Shown piece by piece: positions 52,897 through 62,949 of a stretch of 64,000 nt of DNA. Origin of the DNA: Gaoshiqia sediminis (GTDB lineage Bacteria > Bacteroidota > Bacteroidia > Bacteroidales > Prolixibacteraceae). The notes beneath the pieces are model-generated. The model saw only the letters and a program-made list of their open reading frames with translations, was not told the DNA's origin and searched no databases. Location of the stretch: the NCBI RefSeq assembly GCF_025907915.1, contig NZ_JAPAAF010000019.1, forward strand, positions 1-64,000, given 5' to 3'. The translations under genes were made by a program, and so were the position numbers. Position 1 is the stretch's first letter; each line of letters starts with the position of its first letter.

Positions 52897-53748
52897 ATGA
52901 CCGACAAACAACGAACTAAAAAGGGGGAAAATAAGAAGGACCCGAACGCGGAGATGTCGTTTCTAGAACACCTCGAAGAATTGCGATGGCATTTGATCCG
53001 AGCGTTTCTGGCCGTTGTGATATTTTCGATTCTGGCGTTCATTAAAAAAGATCTCATTTTCGACGTCATTATTTTAAACCCCAAGATGCCCGATTTTTGG
53101 ACCAATCAATTGTTTGCCCGTCTGGCAGACTGGACGGGAATGGATGCGCTGCGTATTAACACGACCGAGTTAAAGCTGATCAGCATCAGTATGGCCGGGC
53201 AGTTTATGACGCATATCTGGACTTCGCTGATTGCCGGGCTGATTGTATCCTCACCGTATGTGATTTTCGAATTCTGGCGTTTTATCAAACCTGCTCTGTA
53301 CGAAAAAGAACGTAAAAATTCGGTGGGCGCGGTTTTTTACATGTCCGTTTTGTTTTTTCTGGGGGTTATGTTTGGCTATTATTTAATCGTACCACTGTCG
53401 GTTCACTTCTTGGGTTCGTACTCCATCAGTGGCGAAGTTTCCAATCAAATTAACATCCTTTCCTATATCAGTACGGTAACGTCCATTACTTTGGCCAGCG
53501 GTGTGATTTTCGAACTGCCTGTTTTTGTTTACTTCTTAAGTAAGGTTGGCATTTTAGGTCCCGAAATGATGAAGAAATACCGCCGACATGCCTATGTCGT
53601 CTTGTTGATTCTTTCGGCGGTGATCACGCCCCCGGATGTTTTTAGCCAGATTATGGTTTGCCTGCCTCTGGTGCTCCTTTACGAAGTCGGTATCTTGATT
53701 GCGAAACGTGTGAGAAAGAAAGCGGATGCCGAACTGGATGCCATCTAA
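52897..53748 (+). CDS. tatC: Sec-independent (Tat) translocase subunit TatC
   Basis: TatC recognises twin-arginine signal peptides and inserts folded proteins into or across the inner membrane. The 283-residue protein has six hydrophobic segments and the conserved [18 protein letters not shown]-terminal helix with its acidic residues, plus [23 protein letters not shown] and [12 protein letters not shown] basic, lysine-rich N-terminal tail precedes the first helix. tatA/tatB are not adjacent. The TldD at 4105 carries a Tat-type signal and could be a client (inference). lptB follows 11 bases downstream. Confidence 0.96.
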   Translation: MTDKQRTKKGENKKDPNAEMSFLEHLEELRWHLIRAFLAVVIFSILAFIKKDLIFDVIILNPKMPDFWTNQLFARLADWTGMDALRINTTELKLISISMAGQFMTHIWTSLIAGLIVSSPYVIFEFWRFIKPALYEKERKNSVGAVFYMSVLFFLGVMFGYYLIVPLSVHFLGSYSISGEVSNQINILSYISTVTSITLASGVIFELPVFVYFLSKVGILGPEMMKKYRRHAYVVLLILSAVITPPDVFSQIMVCLPLVLLYEVGILIAKRVRKKADAELDAI

Positions 53749-53759
53749 ATAATAAACTG

Positions 53760-54482
53760 ATGAAGTTAAGAGCAGAAAATATTGTCAAGAAATACCGGAA
53801 ACGTACTGTCGTTAAGGGTGTTTCGTTTGAGGTGAACCAAGGTGAAATTGTAGGGCTGCTGGGACCTAACGGTGCCGGAAAAACTACCTCGTTCTATATG
53901 ATCGTAGGGTTGATCCAGCCGCTTTCCGGGAAAATTTTTGTGGACGATGAGGAAATCACCAAATTGCCGGTGTATAAACGGGCACAACAGGGAATCGGTT
54001 ATTTGGCGCAGGAAGCATCGGTATTTCGCCAGCTGAGTATTGAAGACAACCTGCGGGCCGTACTCGAAATGACTGATTACACCAAAGCTTATCAGAAAGA
54101 AAAGCTGGAGTCGCTGCTCGAAGAGTTTCGCTTGACCCACATCCGTAAAAGTAAAGGGTATCAGTTGTCAGGTGGGGAGCGGCGGCGTACCGAAATTGCC
54201 CGGGCCCTGGCCATCGACCCCAAATTTATCTTGCTCGACGAGCCTTTTGCCGGCGTGGATCCCATTGCGGTGGAAGATATTCAGGAAATTGTGCGCAAGC
54301 TGATTGAGAAAAATATAGGCGTGCTGATTACCGATCACAACGTACACGAAACCCTGTCAATCACCGACCGTTCCTACTTGCTTTTCGAAGGCTCCATCCT
54401 GAAAGCCGGCACGGCCGAAGAATTGGCCAATGACGAAGATGTGCGCCGCGTCTATCTCGGCCAAAACTTTATTTTGCGCTAG
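53760..54482 (+). CDS. lptB: LPS export ABC transporter ATPase LptB
   Basis: LptB powers LptFGC extraction of lipopolysaccharide from the inner membrane. The 240-residue ATPase has Walker [10 protein letters not shown] (35-43), the signature [15 protein letters not shown], Walker [12 protein letters not shown] and the switch His in [10 protein letters not shown], all as in LptB. The ATG at 53760 is preferred over the longer frame beginning in tatC. It is 11 bases downstream of the tatC stop, so both are one transcript. LptF/LptG/LptC genes are not in the window. Confidence 0.93.
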   Translation: MKLRAENIVKKYRKRTVVKGVSFEVNQGEIVGLLGPNGAGKTTSFYMIVGLIQPLSGKIFVDDEEITKLPVYKRAQQGIGYLAQEASVFRQLSIEDNLRAVLEMTDYTKAYQKEKLESLLEEFRLTHIRKSKGYQLSGGERRRTEIARALAIDPKFILLDEPFAGVDPIAVEDIQEIVRKLIEKNIGVLITDHNVHETLSITDRSYLLFEGSILKAGTAEELANDEDVRRVYLGQNFILR

Positions 54483-54526
54483 CCGGCAACCGCACTAAAT
54501 ATTCTGTGTAACTTTGTTTTTTTGGG

Positions 54527-54557
54527 TTTGCAGAAATGAAAAATTGCCTTATATTTG
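54527..54557 (+). promoter_or_regulatory. promoter of tRNA-Leu
   Basis: The -33 element TTTG (54527-54530) and the -7 element TATATTTG (54550-54557) are separated by 19 bases, the normal Bacteroidota spacing. The mature tRNA begins 11 bases after the -7 box, so the 5' leader is very short. Confidence 0.75.
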
Positions 54558-54568
54558 CGCCTCGATTA

Positions 54569-54650
54569 GCGGACGTGGCGGAATTGGTAGACGCGCTAGA
54601 CTTAGGATCTAGTGCCACACGGCGTGGGGGTTCGAGTCCCTTCGTCCGCA
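54569..54650 (+). tRNA. tRNA-Leu (anticodon UAG)
   Basis: A class II tRNA with acceptor stem GCGGACG/CGTCCGC (54569-54575 with 54643-54649), discriminator A (54650), anticodon stem CTAGA/TCTAG around the loop CTTAGGA and anticodon TAG at 54603-54605, a long variable arm (about 54611-54626) and the T arm containing GTTCGAGTC. It is read as tRNA-Leu for CUN codons. No CCA is encoded; the sequence continues with CAA. It has its own promoter and no other tRNA gene is nearby. Confidence 0.97.
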
Positions 54651-54796
54651 CAAAAAGAAAGCTCAACCGCTATGCTTGAACCTCAAACGTCAAGCAAGCG
54701 GTTTTTATTGGTTTATAACGTCAGGTTTTTATTTGATAATTAAGGGTAACTGGCTGGTTATCCGCACATTTTCTGAAAAAAATTAAGTGGGATTTT

Positions 54797-56152
54797 ATGA
54801 ATATTACTAAAGAGAACATCAACGAGCTAAATGCAATCATTACCGTAAAAATCGAAAAAAACGATTACGAAGCCACGGTAAACGAAGTTTTGAAAGACTA
54901 TCGTAAAAAAGCCAATATGCCGGGTTTCCGTCCTGGTAAAGTTCCTGCCGGACTGGTAAAGAAAATGTACGGAAAAGCGATCCTGGCCGACGAAGTAAAC
55001 AAGATGTTATCTCACAACCTGTCGAAATACATTGTTGATGAAAAGCTGAATCTGCTGGGCGAACCGCTTCCAAACGAGGAAAAACAACCTAAAATTGACT
55101 GGGACACCACCGAAGATTTTGAGTTCGTTTTCGACATTGCTGTTGCTCCGGAAATTGAGGTGAAGCTTGACAAACGCAAGAAATTCACTTATTATAATAT
55201 TCTTGTGGATGATGAAATGGTCAACAAGCAAGTTGAAAACTATACCGGACGTTTTGGTGAAAACGAAAACGCAGATGAAGCAACTGAGAAATCAACCCTG
55301 CGTGGTGACTTTGTTCAGCTTGATGTTGATGGAAACGAACTGGAAGATGGCATCAAAGCTGAAAAAGTAATTATTGCAGTTGACTTGATGAAAGATGAGG
55401 CAGTTAAAAATGAAATGATCGGCAAAAAGGCCGGTGACAGCGTTATTTTTGACCCGGTAAAGGTTTACGAAAGCAAACACGAGGTTGGCCACATGTTGAA
55501 CATTTCTCACGAAGAAGCTGAAAATATTGATGGCGAATTCAAATTTACCATTTCTGAAATCATGAATTTTAAAAATGCTGAGATCAATGAAGAATTGTTC
55601 AAAAAGGCATTTGGCGAAGACACTGATATTAAAACCGAAGAAGAATTCCGTAATAAGCTGAAAGCTGAACTGGCTGAAAACTTCAATTATTCAAGCGATT
55701 ACAAATTTGCCATTGACAGCCGCGACTCGCTGGTTGAAAAAGTTGACATGGAACTGCCTGTCGAGTTCCTTAAGCGCTGGCTGAAAGCTACCAATGAAGA
55801 ACTGACCGATGAGCAAATCGAAGCCGATTTCGACAATTTCATGAAAGACCTTCGCTGGCAGTTGATTAAATCAGTACTGGTGAAAGATAACGGAATTGAG
55901 GTGAACGATGAGGATGTGAAGCAACTGGCCAAGAAAGTGGCAGCCATGCAATTCAGCCAGTACGGCATGTTCAACGTACCCGATGAGCACCTGGAAAACT
56001 ATGCCGGCCATATCCTTCAAAACGAAGAAGAAAAACGGAGGTTGTTTACTAAAGTACAGGAAGATAAAATTCTGGAAGTCATTAAATCAAAAGTGACACT
56101 GGACGAAAAGGAAATCAGCCAGGAGGAATTTAACAAATTGCTTGAAAATTAA
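54797..56152 (+). CDS. tig: trigger factor chaperone
   Basis: Trigger factor binds the ribosome near the exit tunnel and helps nascent chains fold. The 451-residue protein has the ribosome-binding domain with the signature GFRPGKVPAGLVKK (about residues 43-56), a diverged PPIase-like middle domain (about 145-235) and a long helical C-terminal domain. It is highly acidic, as usual. The order tig-clpP-clpX, seen here, is conserved in many bacteria and links folding with degradation. No obvious -7 box precedes it. Confidence 0.95.
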   Translation: MNITKENINELNAIITVKIEKNDYEATVNEVLKDYRKKANMPGFRPGKVPAGLVKKMYGKAILADEVNKMLSHNLSKYIVDEKLNLLGEPLPNEEKQPKIDWDTTEDFEFVFDIAVAPEIEVKLDKRKKFTYYNILVDDEMVNKQVENYTGRFGENENADEATEKSTLRGDFVQLDVDGNELEDGIKAEKVIIAVDLMKDEAVKNEMIGKKAGDSVIFDPVKVYESKHEVGHMLNISHEEAENIDGEFKFTISEIMNFKNAEINEELFKKAFGEDTDIKTEEEFRNKLKAELAENFNYSSDYKFAIDSRDSLVEKVDMELPVEFLKRWLKATNEELTDEQIEADFDNFMKDLRWQLIKSVLVKDNGIEVNDEDVKQLAKKVAAMQFSQYGMFNVPDEHLENYAGHILQNEEEKRRLFTKVQEDKILEVIKSKVTLDEKEISQEEFNKLLEN

Positions 56153-56182
56153 TTTTCAAGCAACTGGCAACACATATTTTTT

Positions 56183-56190
56183 TAACTTTG
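56183..56190 (+). promoter_or_regulatory. -7 promoter box for clpPX
   Basis: TAACTTTG matches TAnnTTTG exactly, about 90 bases before the clpP ATG. A GGAGGA Shine-Dalgarno sequence at 56269-56274, unusually strong for this phylum, precedes clpP by seven bases. Confidence 0.5.
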
Positions 56191-56281
56191 TAAAAATCGG
56201 ACTGTCCCGCAATTTGTTTCAGCAATTCGCAGGTTTCAACCGGATTTTACAAAGTTTCTTTTTTTAACGGAGGACAACAAT

Positions 56282-56953
56282 ATGAATGATCATAGAGAAT
56301 TCAACAAATATGCCACCAGGCATATCGGAATCAGTAGTTTAAACATGCACCGGTACGAGTCGTTGTTTACCAACAGCCTGACCCCGTACATTATTGAAGA
56401 AAGACAGTTGAATGTGGCGTCGATGGACGTGTTTTCGCGATTGATGATGGACCGGATTATTTTTCTGGGCACACCGATCGACGATTACATCGCCAATATC
56501 ATTCAGGCGCAATTGTTGTTTCTCGAATCAACTGATCCGAACAAAGATATTCAGATCTATTTCAATACACCGGGCGGATCGGTTCATGCCGGACTAGGCA
56601 TCTACGACACGATGCAATATATTTCGCCCGATATTGCCACCATTTGTACCGGTATGGCTGCCTCCATGGGAGCTGTTTTGCTTACCGCCGGCGCTCATGG
56701 CAAACGTTCGGCCCTGAAACATTCGCGGGTGATGATCCACCAGCCAATGGGGGGCGCTCAAGGCCAGGCTTCTGATATTGAAATCACGGCCCGCGAGATT
56801 TTAAAATTGAAAAAAGAATTGTACGACATCATCGCCAAACATGCCGGAAAAACGTATGAGCAAGTAGAGCATGATGCCGATCGCGACTACTGGATGACTT
56901 CGGAAGAAGCCAGGGATTATGGAATGATCGATGAAATTTTAGTGAGGAGTTAA
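56282..56953 (+). CDS. clpP: ATP-dependent Clp protease proteolytic subunit
   Basis: ClpP is the tetradecameric serine protease chamber fed by ClpX or ClpA-type unfoldases. The 223-residue protein has the catalytic triad in place: Ser128 in CTGMAASMGAVL, His153 in MIHQPMGGAQGQ and the Asp in HDADRDYWMT. FNTPGGSVHAGLGIYDT is the conserved strand before the active site. The N-terminal extension of about 30 residues would be a propeptide or flexible lead. clpX follows after 24 bases. An upstream GGAGGA Shine-Dalgarno sequence is notable. Confidence 0.97.
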   Translation: MNDHREFNKYATRHIGISSLNMHRYESLFTNSLTPYIIEERQLNVASMDVFSRLMMDRIIFLGTPIDDYIANIIQAQLLFLESTDPNKDIQIYFNTPGGSVHAGLGIYDTMQYISPDIATICTGMAASMGAVLLTAGAHGKRSALKHSRVMIHQPMGGAQGQASDIEITAREILKLKKELYDIIAKHAGKTYEQVEHDADRDYWMTSEEARDYGMIDEILVRS

Positions 56954-56977
56954 GCATTGTCAAAGGAAAGATATACC

Positions 56978-58192
56978 ATGGATAAATGTTCTTTTTGCGG
57001 ACGGGAAAAGAAAGATGTCAACCTGCTGATTGCCGGGATGGAAGGACACATTTGCGACCGCTGCATCGAACAGGCGTATGCGATTGTAGAAGAAGAATTC
57101 AAGAAAGATACCGAATTTGACCTTTCCGGGGTCAAGCTAATGAAACCCAGGGAGATAAAAGAGTTTTTGGATCAGTATGTTATCGGCCAGGAACAGGCAA
57201 AAAAAATCCTGTCGGTGGCTGTTTACAATCACTATAAACGGTTGAACCAAAAAGTCCAAACCGATGAAACTGAGATCGAAAAATCAAACATCATCCTGGT
57301 GGGACAAACCGGTACGGGGAAAACCCTGCTGGCCAAAACCATTGCCCGGATGCTGCACGTTCCGTTCACCATTGTGGATGCTACCGTACTGACCGAAGCC
57401 GGTTACGTGGGCGAGGACGTAGAAAGCTTGTTGACACGTCTGCTCCAAGCTGCCGATTATAACGTGGAAGCTGCAGAGCGGGGTATTGTATTTATCGACG
57501 AGATTGATAAGATAGCCCGTAAAGGCGACAATCCTTCCATTACACGCGACGTGTCTGGAGAAGGGGTGCAGCAAGGGCTACTCAAGTTGCTCGAAGGTTC
57601 GGTTGTAAACGTTCCGCCGCAAGGCGGACGCAAGCACCCCGAGCAAAAAATGATTGCCGTCAATACCAAGAATATTCTGTTTATTTGCGGCGGTGCGTTT
57701 GACGGCATTGAAAAGAAAATTGCCAACCGGTTGAATACAAAGGTTGTTGGCTACGGAGCACAAAAGAATATCGACCAGGTTGACCGCGAAAACCTCTTGC
57801 AGTATATTTCGCCGCAAGATCTGAAGAGTTTCGGACTAATCCCTGAAATCATAGGCCGTTTGCCGGTGCTGACCTACCTGCAGCCGCTCGACCGTGGGGC
57901 CTTACGCAATATTCTTACAGAACCGAAAAACTCTCTGATCAAACAATATATCAAATTGTTTGAGCTGGATGATATCGAACTTAGTTTTGAAGAAGATGCC
58001 CTGGAATTTATCGTGGATAAAGCAATCGAATTCAAACTTGGCGCCCGCGGACTGCGTTCGATCTGCGAGAATATCATGATTGATGCGATGTTTGACAGCC
58101 CAACCGAAGGGGTGAAAAACCTCAAAATATCGAAGGAGTATGCTGCGTCGAAAATCGATCCGCATGACGCACAACGATTAAAAGCGAGTTAA
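56978..58192 (+). CDS. clpX: Clp protease ATP-binding subunit ClpX
   Basis: ClpX unfolds tagged substrates and delivers them to ClpP. The 404-residue protein starts with the zinc-binding domain (C4, C7, C26, C29 in [10 protein letters not shown] and ICDRCIEQ) and has Walker A GQTGTGKT (109-116), Walker [11 protein letters not shown], and a C-terminal sensor-2 region [14 protein letters not shown] longer form starting at a TTG (56957) would add seven residues; the ATG is preferred because it places the zinc domain at the usual position. The gene ends at the terminator at 58201. Confidence 0.96.
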   Translation: MDKCSFCGREKKDVNLLIAGMEGHICDRCIEQAYAIVEEEFKKDTEFDLSGVKLMKPREIKEFLDQYVIGQEQAKKILSVAVYNHYKRLNQKVQTDETEIEKSNIILVGQTGTGKTLLAKTIARMLHVPFTIVDATVLTEAGYVGEDVESLLTRLLQAADYNVEAAERGIVFIDEIDKIARKGDNPSITRDVSGEGVQQGLLKLLEGSVVNVPPQGGRKHPEQKMIAVNTKNILFICGGAFDGIEKKIANRLNTKVVGYGAQKNIDQVDRENLLQYISPQDLKSFGLIPEIIGRLPVLTYLQPLDRGALRNILTEPKNSLIKQYIKLFELDDIELSFEEDALEFIVDKAIEFKLGARGLRSICENIMIDAMFDSPTEGVKNLKISKEYAASKIDPHDAQRLKAS

Positions 58193-58200
58193 TAAAATAT

Positions 58201-58226
58201 GCCGGATGTTTCTATCCGGCTTTTTT
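58201..58226 (+). terminator. intrinsic terminator of the clpPX transcript
   Basis: A perfect 7-bp stem GCCGGAT/ATCCGGC (58201-58207 with 58214-58220) with a 6-base loop is followed by six T, nine bases after the clpX stop. Confidence 0.85.
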
Positions 58227-58250
58227 GTCGTCTGATTTTACCTTTTCTCC

Positions 58251-58871
58251 ATGATCCGATTTAAAAACGTATCCCTAAAACTGGGTAACAAACAGCTGTT
58301 GGACCAGTTTAACCTGAATATTTCCAAAGGGGACAAGGTCGTTTTTTCGGCCCCCAGCGGAAGTGGAAAAACGAGCCTGCTGAAACTTGTTTTGGGTTTT
58401 GTTGAGGCTGATGGAGGCAAAATCCTGTTCAATAAAAGGGAGGTAATGCCTGAAAATATGCGGTTTATCCGCAGTCAAATCGGCTACCTTAGCCAGGATA
58501 TTGATTTCCCGAACGGACGGGTTAGTGAGGTTTTTCAGGAGATTTTTAGTTACACTGTTAATAAAAACTGCCATTATTCCACCGTTAGATTGGTGGAGAA
58601 GCTGCACGAGGTTCAGCTGAATGAAGAAATCCTTCGCAAGAATACCAGTGATATTTCTGGTGGCGAACGTCAGCGATTGGGCTGGGCGCTCATCTTGTTG
58701 CTCGATCGCCCGGTGTGGTTGCTTGACGAACCCACCTCGGCGCTTGACGATAAAATGAAGCAGTTTTTTATCGATTACACAGTACGTAGCCATAAAACCG
58801 TCATTTGTGTGAGTCACGACACGGAGTGGCAAGTGCCGCCAATGAAAGTAATCTCACGTTTTTGTCCATGA
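58251..58871 (+). CDS. fetA: FetA-type ABC transporter ATP-binding protein
   Basis: This 206-residue ATPase has Walker A APSGSGKTS, the signature ISGGERQRLGWAL, Walker B VWLLDEPTSALDD and the switch His in CVSHD. Together with the overlapping FetB-like permease it forms the FetAB pair, described in E. coli as an iron-related exporter. The start and stop of the two genes overlap in ATGA, indicating coupled translation. It follows the clpX terminator by 24 bases and is probably a new transcription unit. Confidence 0.85.
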   Translation: MIRFKNVSLKLGNKQLLDQFNLNISKGDKVVFSAPSGSGKTSLLKLVLGFVEADGGKILFNKREVMPENMRFIRSQIGYLSQDIDFPNGRVSEVFQEIFSYTVNKNCHYSTVRLVEKLHEVQLNEEILRKNTSDISGGERQRLGWALILLLDRPVWLLDEPTSALDDKMKQFFIDYTVRSHKTVICVSHDTEWQVPPMKVISRFCP

Positions 58872-59656
58872 ATACGGCAGATATTTCTATTAGCGGACTG
58901 GCGTTTGGATTGTTGCTGATTGCACCGTCCGTACTTCTTGTTTGGCAGCTCCGCCTTGGATTCAACCGGCAGTTGATTATCTCTGTGTTGCGCATGCTGG
59001 TACAACTGGGTTTTGTGGGCTTTTATCTGAAATATATCTTTTTGCTCGATCATGTACTGGTTAACTTAGCCTACGTGTGCCTGATGGTTCTTTTTGCCGC
59101 CTTTTCGGGAATTCGGAATTCATCGCTGCGCTTGAAAAAACTTTGGCTTCCCACCTTCGCTTCCATGCTATTGCCAACTTTGTTCACCATGCTATATTTC
59201 AATGCGGCCATCGTTCAATTGGATAATGTGTTTCAGGCTGATGTGCTGATTCCGGTTGCCGGGTTAATGCTCGGCAATGTATTGAAAACTAATATTGTTG
59301 CACTAAAGACTTTTTTCAGTCTGGCCCGGAAGGAAGAAAAAACCTATTTGTTTTTGCTGGCGGCAGGCGCTACCCGCAAAGAGGCTGTCCGTCCGTTTCT
59401 CAAAGAAGCAATCCGGACGGGCATGGCGCCCAATATTGCTACCATGGCCACGGTTGGCCTGGTTTCGCTGCCCGGTGTGATGACCGGCCAAATCCTCGGC
59501 GGCTCCGATCCTGTGTTGGCGGTTAAATACCAGATTATGGTCATGATAATCATCTTCTTTACCAGTTTATTCAGCAATGTGTTGCAACTGCTATTTGCTG
59601 TCCATCAAGGGTTCGATCGTCACGATAAACTGAACCGGGATTTACTTCAGAAATAA
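58868..59656 (+). CDS. fetB: FetB-type membrane protein
   Basis: This 262-residue permease has about seven hydrophobic segments and the UPF0014/FetB features: the helix-rich N-terminus, GIRNSSLRLKKLW, GLMLGNVLKTNIVALKTF and RTGMAPNIATMATVGLVSLPGVMTGQILGG. The ATG at 58868 overlaps the fetA TGA by the usual ATGA. The longer frame from 58805 lies inside fetA and is not family-like. The export substrate in this organism is not known; in E. coli the pair counters iron or oxidative stress. Confidence 0.87.
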   Translation: MNTADISISGLAFGLLLIAPSVLLVWQLRLGFNRQLIISVLRMLVQLGFVGFYLKYIFLLDHVLVNLAYVCLMVLFAAFSGIRNSSLRLKKLWLPTFASMLLPTLFTMLYFNAAIVQLDNVFQADVLIPVAGLMLGNVLKTNIVALKTFFSLARKEEKTYLFLLAAGATRKEAVRPFLKEAIRTGMAPNIATMATVGLVSLPGVMTGQILGGSDPVLAVKYQIMVMIIIFFTSLFSNVLQLLFAVHQGFDRHDKLNRDLLQK

Positions 59657-59794
59657 ATTGAGAGGATGCGGTGTTCAATTCCGGGTCTATTGGATGACTC
59701 GGCTTTTGGGGGCTTTTCGCTCTGCGTTGCCGGGTAAATGTGATTTTATTGCCACTCTTTGAGGGTGAAAGTTTTTTAATCCGCATCACATGCG

Positions 59795-59802
59795 TAATTT
59801 TG
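59795..59802 (+). promoter_or_regulatory. -7 promoter box for the glutamine synthetase-family gene
   Basis: TAATTTTG matches TAnnTTTG exactly, with a T-rich -33-like run at 59772-59777 and 17 bases between them. It lies 24 bases before the ATG at 59827 and excludes the upstream in-frame ATG at 59740. Confidence 0.65.
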
Positions 59803-59826
59803 AGGGATAAACCAGTTTGTCAGATT

Positions 59827-61320
59827 ATGCAGATGCATCCAAACCAGTTAGTGCAATATCTTCAGAAGCCAGCGTCATCTTTTACGCGCGAAGATATTAT
59901 CCGGTACATGGAAGAACGGGAGATTGAGATGCTCAATTTCAGGTATATGGCAGAGGATGGAAAGCTGAAAACCATCAATTTTATGGTGAACGATCGGGCG
60001 GAGATGGAAATGTTGCTCAGGTCGGGCGAACGGGTAGATGGGAGCACGATCTTTTCGCATTTGCCTCCCAATCAGAGTGATCTGTACTTGGTTCCGCGTT
60101 ACCGAACCGCCTTTTTGAATCCCTTTTCAAAAATACCGGCTGTTGATATTCTCTGCTCATTTTACGGAGCTGATGGTGAACCTCTGGAAAGCTCGCCTGA
60201 ATATATTCTTCGGAAAGCGCTGGCCCAATTTCGCAAAACTACGGGCATGCAGGTAAAAATGATGGCAGAACTCGAATACTACGTCATCAGTGATAAATAT
60301 CAGGAAGGGGAAAGTGAAGGCGAAGGTTATCATCGGGCAGAACCTTTTAATATCAATGAGCAGCTCCGGGTGGAAGCCCTGAAATTGATAGCCCGTTGTG
60401 GCGGCAGGATCCGTTTTGGTCACGCCGAAGCCGGGCGTTTTTCCAAATCCGGTCAGATTTATGATCAGCATGAACTGGAGTTTTCGCCGGTTGATCCCGA
60501 AGATGCATCAGATCAGTTGGTCGTGGCCAAGTGGATACTGCGGATGCTGGCCCATAAATACCAGGTAAAAGTGACTTTCATCCCAAAAATATCGATCAAT
60601 CAACCTGGAAATGGGATGCATTTTCATTTTTTGACCGAACAAAACGGGCGAAATACGCTGGTTGAAAAAGGTGAACTGACGCCCATCAGTTTGAAAATGA
60701 TCAGCGGGATTCTGGATTTGGCCCCGGCTTTGACCGCATTTGCCAATACCAGCCCGGTGTCCTATCTGAGGCTGATGCCCGGGCAGAAAGCACCGCAACA
60801 TGTTTGTTGGGGACAGCATAACCGCTCGGCCTTGGTGAGGGTTCCCCTGGGGTGGAACAATGGCCGAACCCTGGCCACCCATGCCAATCAACAGCCTGAT
60901 GAAAAGCCGGTGGATTATTCTTCGCGGCAGACAATCGAATACCGCGGAACTGATGGATCGGCCAATCCATATTTGTTCTCAGCAGCGCTTATCGTCGCGA
61001 TGTTGCATGGTTTTACCGACAACGAAGCCATCAAAAAAGCAGATGCCTATTTTACGGATGAGAATTGGTTTGATGCCGATGCATCACGCCATTCAAAGCA
61101 ATTTGCAAAACTTCCGGCCTCCTGCGTCGGTTCGGCCGATGCCTTGGAACAGCACCGGCTTGCTTTCGAGGCCGATCAAATCTTTCCAAAGGCAATTATC
61201 GATCGGACTATTCAAAAACTACGTTCGTTTAATGATAAGGATTGGAGTACCAATTTTAAAACGTACGGCGAGAATCAGGAATTTAAAGAGTTGGTTGAGA
61301 AATACCTGAATTATATGTAA
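59827..61320 (+). CDS. glutamine synthetase-family protein (GSI-like, large form)
   Basis: This 497-residue protein has the GS beta-grasp and catalytic domains: AELEYYVIS with metal-binding glutamates, NQPGNGMHFHFL with the ATP/metal histidines, and RSALVRVPLGW then QTIEYRGTDGSANPYLFSAALI. It differs strongly in sequence from the GSII enzyme at 2682-3692. Members of this lineage include true glutamine synthetases and gamma-glutamyl ligases for other amines, so ammonia as substrate is not assured. It has its own promoter and is followed 22 bases later by glmM, a possible co-transcript. Confidence 0.82.
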   Translation: MQMHPNQLVQYLQKPASSFTREDIIRYMEEREIEMLNFRYMAEDGKLKTINFMVNDRAEMEMLLRSGERVDGSTIFSHLPPNQSDLYLVPRYRTAFLNPFSKIPAVDILCSFYGADGEPLESSPEYILRKALAQFRKTTGMQVKMMAELEYYVISDKYQEGESEGEGYHRAEPFNINEQLRVEALKLIARCGGRIRFGHAEAGRFSKSGQIYDQHELEFSPVDPEDASDQLVVAKWILRMLAHKYQVKVTFIPKISINQPGNGMHFHFLTEQNGRNTLVEKGELTPISLKMISGILDLAPALTAFANTSPVSYLRLMPGQKAPQHVCWGQHNRSALVRVPLGWNNGRTLATHANQQPDEKPVDYSSRQTIEYRGTDGSANPYLFSAALIVAMLHGFTDNEAIKKADAYFTDENWFDADASRHSKQFAKLPASCVGSADALEQHRLAFEADQIFPKAIIDRTIQKLRSFNDKDWSTNFKTYGENQEFKELVEKYLNYM

Positions 61321-61342
61321 ATCTGTTTTAAAAAATCAAAAT

Positions 61343-62728
61343 ATGACATTAATAAAATCAATTTCCGGGATTCGCGGAACCATCGGTGGTTTTCCCGGAG
61401 AGGGTCTTTCTCCGTTGGATGTTGTTAAATTTACGGCAGCTTATGCCAAGTGGATGAAAAGTGTTTCCTCATCGAATAAACAGAAAGTGGTTGTTGGACG
61501 CGATGCCCGTATCTCGGGTGAGATGGTGAACGCGCTGGTGTGTGCTACCCTTTCGGGCATGGGTTGCGATGTTGTTGATCTTGGGCTGGCCACCACGCCA
61601 ACTACCGAAATGGCGGTAACCGGTGAGCAGGCCGATGGCGGCATCATCCTCACGGCCAGCCATAACCCGAAACAGTGGAATGCATTGAAACTGCTCAATG
61701 CCAAGGGCGAATTTATTTCCTCAGAAGAAGGTGAAGCCATTCTGGGATATGCCGAAGAAGAAAGTTTCTGCTTTGCACCAGTGGATGAGTTGGGGAAAAT
61801 CAGCCATAAAGATTATACACAAGTGCACATTAATTCTATCATTAAACTTCCCTTGGTTGATATTGATACCGTTCGCGAAGCCAACTTCTCGGTGGCATTT
61901 GATGCGGTGAACTCGGTTGGCGGTATTGCCATTCCTGCCTTGCTTGAATCGTTAGGGGTGAAGCGTATTGTACCGATCAATGCTGAGCCGACCGGCGAGT
62001 TTGCCCATGTGCCTGAACCGCTGCCGGAAAATCTGGTGGAAACCTGCCGTCTGGTGAAAGAACAGTATGTGGATGTGTGCTTTGTAGTTGACCCCGATGT
62101 TGACCGCTTGTCGATCATTAGTGAAGACGGGAGCATGTTTAACGAAGAATACACACTGGTGGCTATCGCTGATTATGTTCTGCCGAAAACACCGGGCAAC
62201 ACAGTTTCCAACATGTCGTCGAGCCGGGCCTTGCGGGTGATCACCCAAAAGCATGGTGGGAGCTATGCCGCTTCGGCCGTTGGAGAGGTGAATGTGGTGG
62301 CCAAAATGAAGGAAACCGGTGCGGTGATTGGTGGCGAAGGAAACGGCGGCGTTATTTACCCTGAACTGCATTACGGACGCGACGCACTGGTGGGTATTGC
62401 TTTGTTTCTCACTCAGTTGGCCAAATTTGGAGGGAAATGTTCTGAACTTCGGAAAACGTATCCCGATTATTTCATCTCGAAAAACAAAATTGAGCTGACA
62501 CCGGAAATTGATGTTGACAAGGTTCTTGAGAAAATACAGGAACAATATAAGCACGAACAGGTGAACACCATTGATGGGGTAAAAATTGATTTTTCCGATG
62601 AATGGGTCCATTTGCGAAAGTCGAATACCGAGCCGATAATCCGTATTTATTCGGAGTCGCCCTCGCCGGAAGGGGCAGATGCCTTGGCCAAAAAACTTAT
62701 AAAAGATATTCAAAAACATATAAAATAA
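61343..62728 (+). CDS. glmM: phosphoglucosamine mutase
   Basis: GlmM interconverts glucosamine-6-phosphate and glucosamine-1-phosphate, supplying UDP-GlcNAc for wall and LPS. The 461-residue alpha-D-phosphohexomutase has the phosphoserine loop ILTASHNPKQWN with the catalytic Ser, the metal loop DPDVDRLSI, the sugar-binding GGEGNGGVI and the C-terminal phosphate-binding RKSNTEPIIRIYSE. Some relatives act on mannose or glucose phosphates; the GEGNGG loop is usual in Bacteroidota GlmM. It ends at a clear terminator. Confidence 0.88.
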   Translation: MTLIKSISGIRGTIGGFPGEGLSPLDVVKFTAAYAKWMKSVSSSNKQKVVVGRDARISGEMVNALVCATLSGMGCDVVDLGLATTPTTEMAVTGEQADGGIILTASHNPKQWNALKLLNAKGEFISSEEGEAILGYAEEESFCFAPVDELGKISHKDYTQVHINSIIKLPLVDIDTVREANFSVAFDAVNSVGGIAIPALLESLGVKRIVPINAEPTGEFAHVPEPLPENLVETCRLVKEQYVDVCFVVDPDVDRLSIISEDGSMFNEEYTLVAIADYVLPKTPGNTVSNMSSSRALRVITQKHGGSYAASAVGEVNVVAKMKETGAVIGGEGNGGVIYPELHYGRDALVGIALFLTQLAKFGGKCSELRKTYPDYFISKNKIELTPEIDVDKVLEKIQEQYKHEQVNTIDGVKIDFSDEWVHLRKSNTEPIIRIYSESPSPEGADALAKKLIKDIQKHIK

Positions 62729-62759
62729 TAAAACCCGGCTGTGTGCCGGGTTTTATTTT
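62729..62759 (+). terminator. intrinsic terminator of glmM
   Basis: A 9-bp stem AAACCCGGC/GCCGGGTTT (62731-62739 with 62745-62753) with a TGTGT loop is followed by TATTTTG, a T-rich tract. Confidence 0.85.
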
Positions 62760-62949
62760 GGCACAATTACTGCATTTAACAAAAGATATTTTGAAAACAG
62801 GACTCGATCCATCGTTTCCTCGGTCAGCCAGTTTTAATGTTTTGATGAAGCTCGGTTTACCGGACGAATCTGAAAATGAAGGTTGATGATCTGCGATTTT
62901 TTTAATACTATACATATCCAGTAAATTCCACTAAATCAGCAATTTTTAC

